From Bacteroidota bacterium (GTDB lineage: Bacteria; Bacteroidota; Bacteroidia; Bacteroidales; B39-G9), in the NCBI GenBank assembly GCA_003648455.1, contig QMPG01000075.1, forward strand, positions 1-10,968: 10,968 bases of DNA, read 5' to 3'. Made by a program: the position numbers and the translations under genes. Below the pieces are notes generated by a model that worked only from the letters and a program-made list of their open reading frames with translations, had not been told where the DNA came from and ran no database searches. Shown here piece by piece: positions 7,821 to 10,968 of this stretch. Position 1 is the stretch's first letter. Each line of letters starts with the position of its first letter.

Positions 7821-8756
7821 ATGGAATTTCAAAGATTTACGAAAAAAAATATACTAACTAATGGCTTAATTGTTATTATTTACTTATTATGGACCAATAT
7901 TATTGGAGGAATTAGACCGGAGCATTATTTTCTCGTAGTTTTGTGGGTAGTAATGTTTTATTCTTTCGATACTAGTCGAAGAATAGTTATAGGCTTTTCA
8001 ATATTTATTATTTTTTGGATTATTTATGATTCTATGAGAATTATACCTAATTACGAAGTATCTACGGTTCACATCAAAGAGCCGTATCTCCTTGAAAAAT
8101 ATTTGTTTGGGATAAATTTTAATGGAGAATTATTAACTCCCAATGAATATTTTGCTAAAATCAGTAATAAATTTATGGATTTTATTTCTGGCTTTTTCTA
8201 TATAAATTGGATGCCTGTGCCAATTGGTTTTGGTATATATTTGTTTATCAAAGATAAATATCTTTTTCTTAAATTTTCTATAGCTTTTTTACTTGTTAAC
8301 CTAGTGGGATTTTCAATTTATTATATTTATCCTGCTGCTCCCCCTTGGTACGTAGAACTTTATGGTTTCGATTTACATTTTGGTATACCCGGGAATAGAG
8401 CAGGATTGGCAAGATTTGATGAATTAGTAGGAATTCCCATCTTTGCAAATATTTATAATAAAAATGCAAATGTTTTAGCCGCAATGCCTTCATTACACGC
8501 ATCCTATCCTGTAATTGTACTTTTTTATGCTATAAAAAAACGTTTAGGATGGATAAATGTATTATTTGCCATATTTATGTTAGGGATTTGGTTTTCTGCT
8601 GTTTATTCAGGTCATCATTATATAATTGATGTAACCCTAGGCATATGCATTGCTATTATTAGCGTTACACTATTTGAATTAGCAACGAAATATTCATTTT
8701 TCGAGAAACCGATAAAAAAACTTACTAAAATTATTACTATAGATAAGTTTAACTAA
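7821..8756 (+). CDS. PAP2/AUR1-like membrane enzyme, candidate inositol-phosphorylceramide synthase
   Basis: A 311-residue polytopic inner-membrane protein with about six helices (near 12-30, 35-49, 54-70, 120-142, 150-170, then 228-287). It carries the PAP2_3/AUR1-type signature: YPAAPPWY at 170-177, MPSLHASYP at 222-230 with catalytic H226, and SGHHYIIDVTLG at 263-274 with H266 and D270. This histidine-histidine-aspartate set forms the phosphotransfer site in AUR1-type enzymes, on the outer face of the membrane. VHIKEPYLLEKYLFGI (83-98) also resembles the segment before the AUR1 core. In yeast AUR1 moves phosphoinositol from PI to ceramide, and a PAP2 protein has the equivalent role in Bacteroides inositol-lipid loci. 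Co-location with MIPS and ceramide genes supports that role. A lipid phosphatase or another phosphosphingolipid headgroup transferase is possible. Last gene of the + strand run. Confidence 0.85.
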   Translation: MEFQRFTKKNILTNGLIVIIYLLWTNIIGGIRPEHYFLVVLWVVMFYSFDTSRRIVIGFSIFIIFWIIYDSMRIIPNYEVSTVHIKEPYLLEKYLFGINFNGELLTPNEYFAKISNKFMDFISGFFYINWMPVPIGFGIYLFIKDKYLFLKFSIAFLLVNLVGFSIYYIYPAAPPWYVELYGFDLHFGIPGNRAGLARFDELVGIPIFANIYNKNANVLAAMPSLHASYPVIVLFYAIKKRLGWINVLFAIFMLGIWFSAVYSGHHYIIDVTLGICIAIISVTLFELATKYSFFEKPIKKLTKIITIDKFN

Positions 8757-8835
8757 TTATGATTAGAAAAATCAATTTACATTTAACAGAAATTATAAAA
8801 CCTGCATAAATAAAAAAACACATACAAATCAAATG
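8757..8835. other. convergent intergenic spacer
   Basis: This 79-bp AT-rich gap separates the operon's last gene from the convergent lipoprotein gene. The only hairpin I can see is weak: CTAAT and ATTAG arms at 8753-8757 and 8762-8766 around a 4-base loop, overlapping the stop codon of the PAP2 gene and followed by AAAA rather than a T tract. On the - strand there is a T-run (rc of 8812-8818) after the lipoprotein stop, without a clear stem. Transcription presumably ends here in both directions, but no intrinsic terminator can be asserted. Confidence 0.4.
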
Positions 8836-9324
8836 CTAATCGATTCCTGCAAAATCGCTCCAGCCGCTGATATAAATAACATCGTATGTAGCATTGTATT
8901 TTACTAAAACACTAACGGTTCTATCATCACTACCCCAATGAGTTATGGGTAATTCCGAACCAACACTAACATTTTCATTATACTCAACCATTACCGTTGT
9001 TCCTCCATCATCAACACCAATGCGATACTCGCTCCAATGTAAATTTGGGATTGGTAGAGTAAAAAAAGTTGATTCTCCGGGAGCCAAAGTTAAACCTCCT
9101 GTTAATAAATTACTTCCCCACTCTCCTATTGGCTGATTAGCTTCTTGAGTTAGCCCTCTTGATCTAATCTCAATGGTAGTAATTGTGTATTCGGAACTAG
9201 CATCATTAAAAAACTGTACACGAAGTGCATTATCTGCATCATCTCCCTCTGTAGTCTTGTCACAAGAAGAAAATGTAAAGAAAATAAGAATTAAAGCTAC
9301 GAGCGAAAATAATTTTGTTTTCAT
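8836..9324 (-). CDS. small SPII lipoprotein of unknown function, paralogue A
   Basis: 162 residues beginning MKTKLFSLVALIL, with a lipobox FSSC in which C21 would be lipidated (followed by DKTTEGDD), so it is anchored in an envelope membrane; the acidic residues right after the cysteine fit Bacteroidota lipoproteins. The mature part is predicted beta-rich: RVQFFNDASSEYTIT, IEIRSRGL, a GxWGxNLLTG turn, PGESTFF, WSEYRIGV and the C-terminal WSDFAGID. I do not recognise the family. It is about 55% identical by hand alignment, over roughly 128 residues, to the next gene upstream on the same strand (9436-9918), so the pair arose by tandem duplication. The 111-bp gap between them leaves room for a separate promoter. 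The C-terminal WSDFA motif is shared and may mark the domain's last strand. Confidence 0.87.
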   Translation of the reverse strand: MKTKLFSLVALILIFFTFSSCDKTTEGDDADNALRVQFFNDASSEYTITTIEIRSRGLTQEANQPIGEWGSNLLTGGLTLAPGESTFFTLPIPNLHWSEYRIGVDDGGTTVMVEYNENVSVGSELPITHWGSDDRTVSVLVKYNATYDVIYISGWSDFAGID

Positions 9325-9435
9325 GATAAGAAGTTTTTATTTATACATACTCTTTTGTACAACAAGTTTACAGAAAAAATATAGTTCAGGCAAATTATTT
9401 AAAAATATTATACTGAAAAAATACTATAAATCTGT

Positions 9436-9918
9436 TTATATAGCAAAATCGCTCCAGCTAGCAATATAAATTGCGTCTTTGCTTTCATCATACTTTACTT
9501 CAATGCTAACCTTTCTATCGTTGCTTTCCAAATGGCTAATAGGTAATGTCCCCTGAACACCAATAAGTGGATTTGGTAATACCATTTCTGTATTCCCGTT
9601 TCCATCAATAACCCCAATACGATATTCGCTCCATTCGTATGTAGGAATATTCAAAACAAATGAAGTAGAAGACCCTGGGTCTAAAATCAAATCTCCTGTC
9701 AATAAATTATTTCCCCAATCTCCCATTTCCTGATTCTCTTCACCAATTAATCCGCGAGAACGTACTTCTATAACTTTAATTGTAAAATCTGAATTAGAAT
9801 CATTAAAAAATTGAACATTCAAAGGGTCATCTATTAACTCTTCTGTATTTTTAGTGCAAGCCAAAAAAGTAAACATAAAAATAATTCCCACTAAAAACAA
9901 AGAGTTATTCCCTTTCAT
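9436..9918 (-). CDS. small SPII lipoprotein of unknown function, paralogue B
   Basis: 160 residues with a lipoprotein signal MKGNNSLFLVGIIFMFTFLAC, in which C21 is the lipidated residue, followed by TKNTEEL. The mature domain has the same strand and turn blocks as its neighbour: NVQFFNDSNSDFTI, IEVRSRGL, GDWGNNLLTG, PGSSTSF, EWSEYRIGV, LPISH, and a C-terminal IYIASWSDFA. Divergence between the two is greatest just after the lipobox and in the loop after the YRIGV block, where this copy has IDGNGNTEMVLPNPL, which suggests a variable loop on a common scaffold. No enzymatic motif is visible. Its 5' end faces the divergent LRR gene across a 159-bp region. Confidence 0.87.
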   Translation of the reverse strand: MKGNNSLFLVGIIFMFTFLACTKNTEELIDDPLNVQFFNDSNSDFTIKVIEVRSRGLIGEENQEMGDWGNNLLTGDLILDPGSSTSFVLNIPTYEWSEYRIGVIDGNGNTEMVLPNPLIGVQGTLPISHLESNDRKVSIEVKYDESKDAIYIASWSDFAI

Positions 9919-10077
9919 AAAATCGTATTTTATTAAGTATACTATTTCTTTATCTATTTGGTTACAAAAGAATTATAATAGCACAGATTATAAATTAATG
10001 AAAAAATTAAATTATTTTAATAAATTAGGTAATTTTATGGCTATAAAACTATTCACTTATCGCATATACCCGACATT
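9919..10077. promoter_or_regulatory. divergent intergenic region, presumed to hold two promoters
   Basis: This very AT-rich 159-bp region lies between divergent starts (lipoprotein B on -, LRR protein on +), so promoters for both should be here. The best resemblance to the Bacteroidota -7 element (TAnnTTTG) on + is TAATTTTA at 10030-10037, 40 bp before the LRR start, but there is no matching TTG-type -33 element. On - there is TTTTG followed 23 bp later by TATACTTA (near 9940-9975), which is only a partial match with off spacing. Exact promoter positions are therefore not supported. Confidence 0.3.
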
Positions 10078-10968
10078 ATGAAAAAATTATTGCTCATATT
10101 TATTAGCCTAATTTTTATATCATCACACATCTTTGCTCAACGCGAACAAGATTCTCTTGCTCTAATCAAATTTTATGAAGCTACCGGAGGTGATAACTGG
10201 GAAAGAAGCACCAACTGGCTCAGCTCAGAACCTATCTCGAAATGGATAGGAATTACTGTTGTAGAAGACAGAGTCCAAAAACTTAGTTTTTACGCCAACA
10301 ATTTAGAGGGAACACTCCCCGTTGAGATAGGCAACCTAAGTGCACTAACAGATCTGATAATTATTGGCAACCCCCTCCTTGCAGGTAACTTACCCAATGA
10401 GATTGGAAATTTAACCGAACTTAGTCGACTAATATTACACGGGGATGGCTTTTCGGGAAATATCCCAACAAGTATAGGAAACCTAACGAAGCTAACAGAG
10501 TTAACACTATCGGATAATCAATTCTCAGGAAGTATTCCCGAAGAAATAGGAAACCTCAGCATTTTGGAAGAATTACTATTAGGTCAGAATGAATTATCGG
10601 GAACAATCCCTGCAACCCTTGGAAATCTCAGTATGCTTTCTCGTTTAGAACTTGCTGAAAATGATTTCTCAGGAGCTTTATTCCCCGAAATGATTAATCT
10701 TACGGCATTAGAACGTATTTATTTATCTGATAACGAGTTTACTTCTTTAATTGATTTTTCCGGCTTTACTAATCTTCAGTATTTAGGCATTGATAACAAT
10801 ATGCTCGATTTTGAGAATTTAGAATTAGCCAATATAAACCAAGATAATGTTAATATTAATTATGAAAATCAAAAAATAAAATTACCCATTGAGAAAAGTC
10901 TATCGGGCTCAGAATACACTTTAAGTTCTACATATACATTCAACGAAACTACTTTTCAATGGCAAAGA
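10078..10968 (+). CDS. secreted leucine-rich-repeat protein, N-terminal part (3' end outside window)
   Basis: The frame stays open for 297 codons to the window edge. Residues 1-20 are a Sec signal peptide (MKKLLLIFISLIF core, IFA before QR). Residues about 25-62 form the cap common in bacterial plant-type LRR proteins: DSLALIKFYEATGGDNW, then NW and W-IGITV. About seven 23-24-residue repeats follow from roughly 66 to 245, of the plant type LxxLxLxxNxFSGxIPxxIGNL. After residue 265 the sequence changes to SLSGSEYTLSSTYTFNETTFQWQ, which resembles the start of the Ig-like domains that often follow LRRs in these proteins. A C-terminal type IX secretion sorting domain would be expected beyond the window. 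Likely cell-surface or secreted, binding a ligand; the ligand is unknown. The ATG at 10078 is supported by the signal peptide directly after it. Confidence 0.88.
   Translation, partial: MKKLLLIFISLIFISSHIFAQREQDSLALIKFYEATGGDNWERSTNWLSSEPISKWIGITVVEDRVQKLSFYANNLEGTLPVEIGNLSALTDLIIIGNPLLAGNLPNEIGNLTELSRLILHGDGFSGNIPTSIGNLTKLTELTLSDNQFSGSIPEEIGNLSILEELLLGQNELSGTIPATLGNLSMLSRLELAENDFSGALFPEMINLTALERIYLSDNEFTSLIDFSGFTNLQYLGIDNNMLDFENLELANINQDNVNINYENQKIKLPIEKSLSGSEYTLSSTYTFNETTFQWQR
10273..10812 (+). repeat. tandem plant-type leucine-rich repeats within the LRR gene
   Basis: About seven in-frame units of 23-24 residues (69-72 bp), each built around an IGNLxxLxxLxLxxNxFSGxIP pattern. The first four or five are closely alike (EIGNLSAL, EIGNLTEL, SIGNLTKL, EIGNLSIL, TLGNLSML). 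The last two are degenerate: MINLTALERIYL lacks the G-N, and GFTNLQYLGI closes the array. The similarity is clearer in protein than in DNA, so this is an old or selected repeat rather than a recent expansion. Confidence 0.85.

Noticed and set aside
8753..8766. Hairpin CTAAT/ATTAG as a terminator of the lipid operon
   Set aside because: The stem is five AT-rich pairs, overlaps the stop codon and is not followed by a T tract, so it is too weak to call.
8945..9469. Two + strand ORFs opposite the lipoprotein genes
   Set aside because: They lie opposite strands carrying clear lipoprotein signals and conserved paralogous domains; their translations are low in recognisable structure.
9998..10081. 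A 27-residue ORF whose stop overlaps the LRR gene start as ATGA, resembling a leader peptide
   Set aside because: It has no recognisable signal or regulatory features and lies in very AT-rich DNA where such short frames are frequent; the overlap is most simply chance.

Overview
The window is AT-rich, has no Shine-Dalgarno-like leaders at most starts, and encodes Bacteroidota-typical families: a DUF5686 outer-membrane protein with a CarboxypepD_reg-like domain, a DUF4833-like protein, SPII lipoproteins, and a secreted plant-type leucine-rich-repeat protein. Together these point to a member of the phylum Bacteroidota, probably an environmental (marine or anaerobic) lineage. The genus cannot be fixed from the sequence alone.

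Region 1 (1-8756, all + strand) is one tightly packed run of nine genes with gaps of at most 23 bp and two start/stop overlaps, so it is probably one operon that begins upstream of the window. In order: the C-terminal part of myo-inositol-phosphate synthase; a PgpA-family phosphatase, probably a phosphatidylinositol-phosphate phosphatase here; a four-helix GtrA-family membrane protein; an 849-residue DUF5686 outer-membrane protein; serine palmitoyltransferase; a GNAT-fold protein that is the candidate bacterial ceramide synthase; an extended-SDR reductase that is the candidate ceramide reductase (CerR); a DUF4833-like exported protein; and a PAP2/AUR1-like membrane enzyme that is the candidate inositol-phosphorylceramide synthase.

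Read as a pathway, the cluster makes inositol phosphate and dephosphorylates PI-phosphate to phosphatidylinositol. It builds (dihydro)ceramide from serine and acyl thioesters through Spt, bCerS and CerR, and transfers the phosphoinositol headgroup to ceramide with the PAP2 enzyme. The one obvious missing enzyme is the CDP-alcohol phosphatidyltransferase that makes PI-phosphate. It would be expected upstream of position 1 or elsewhere. GtrA, DUF5686 and DUF4833 have no established role in this pathway and are the most interesting candidates for lipid flipping or envelope delivery.

Region 2 (8836-9918, - strand) holds two tandem paralogous small lipoproteins of unknown function, convergent with the operon. 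Region 3 (10078 to the end, + strand) is the N-terminal part of a secreted leucine-rich-repeat protein that runs off the window. No tRNA, rRNA, CRISPR array, insertion sequence or convincing intrinsic terminator was seen.
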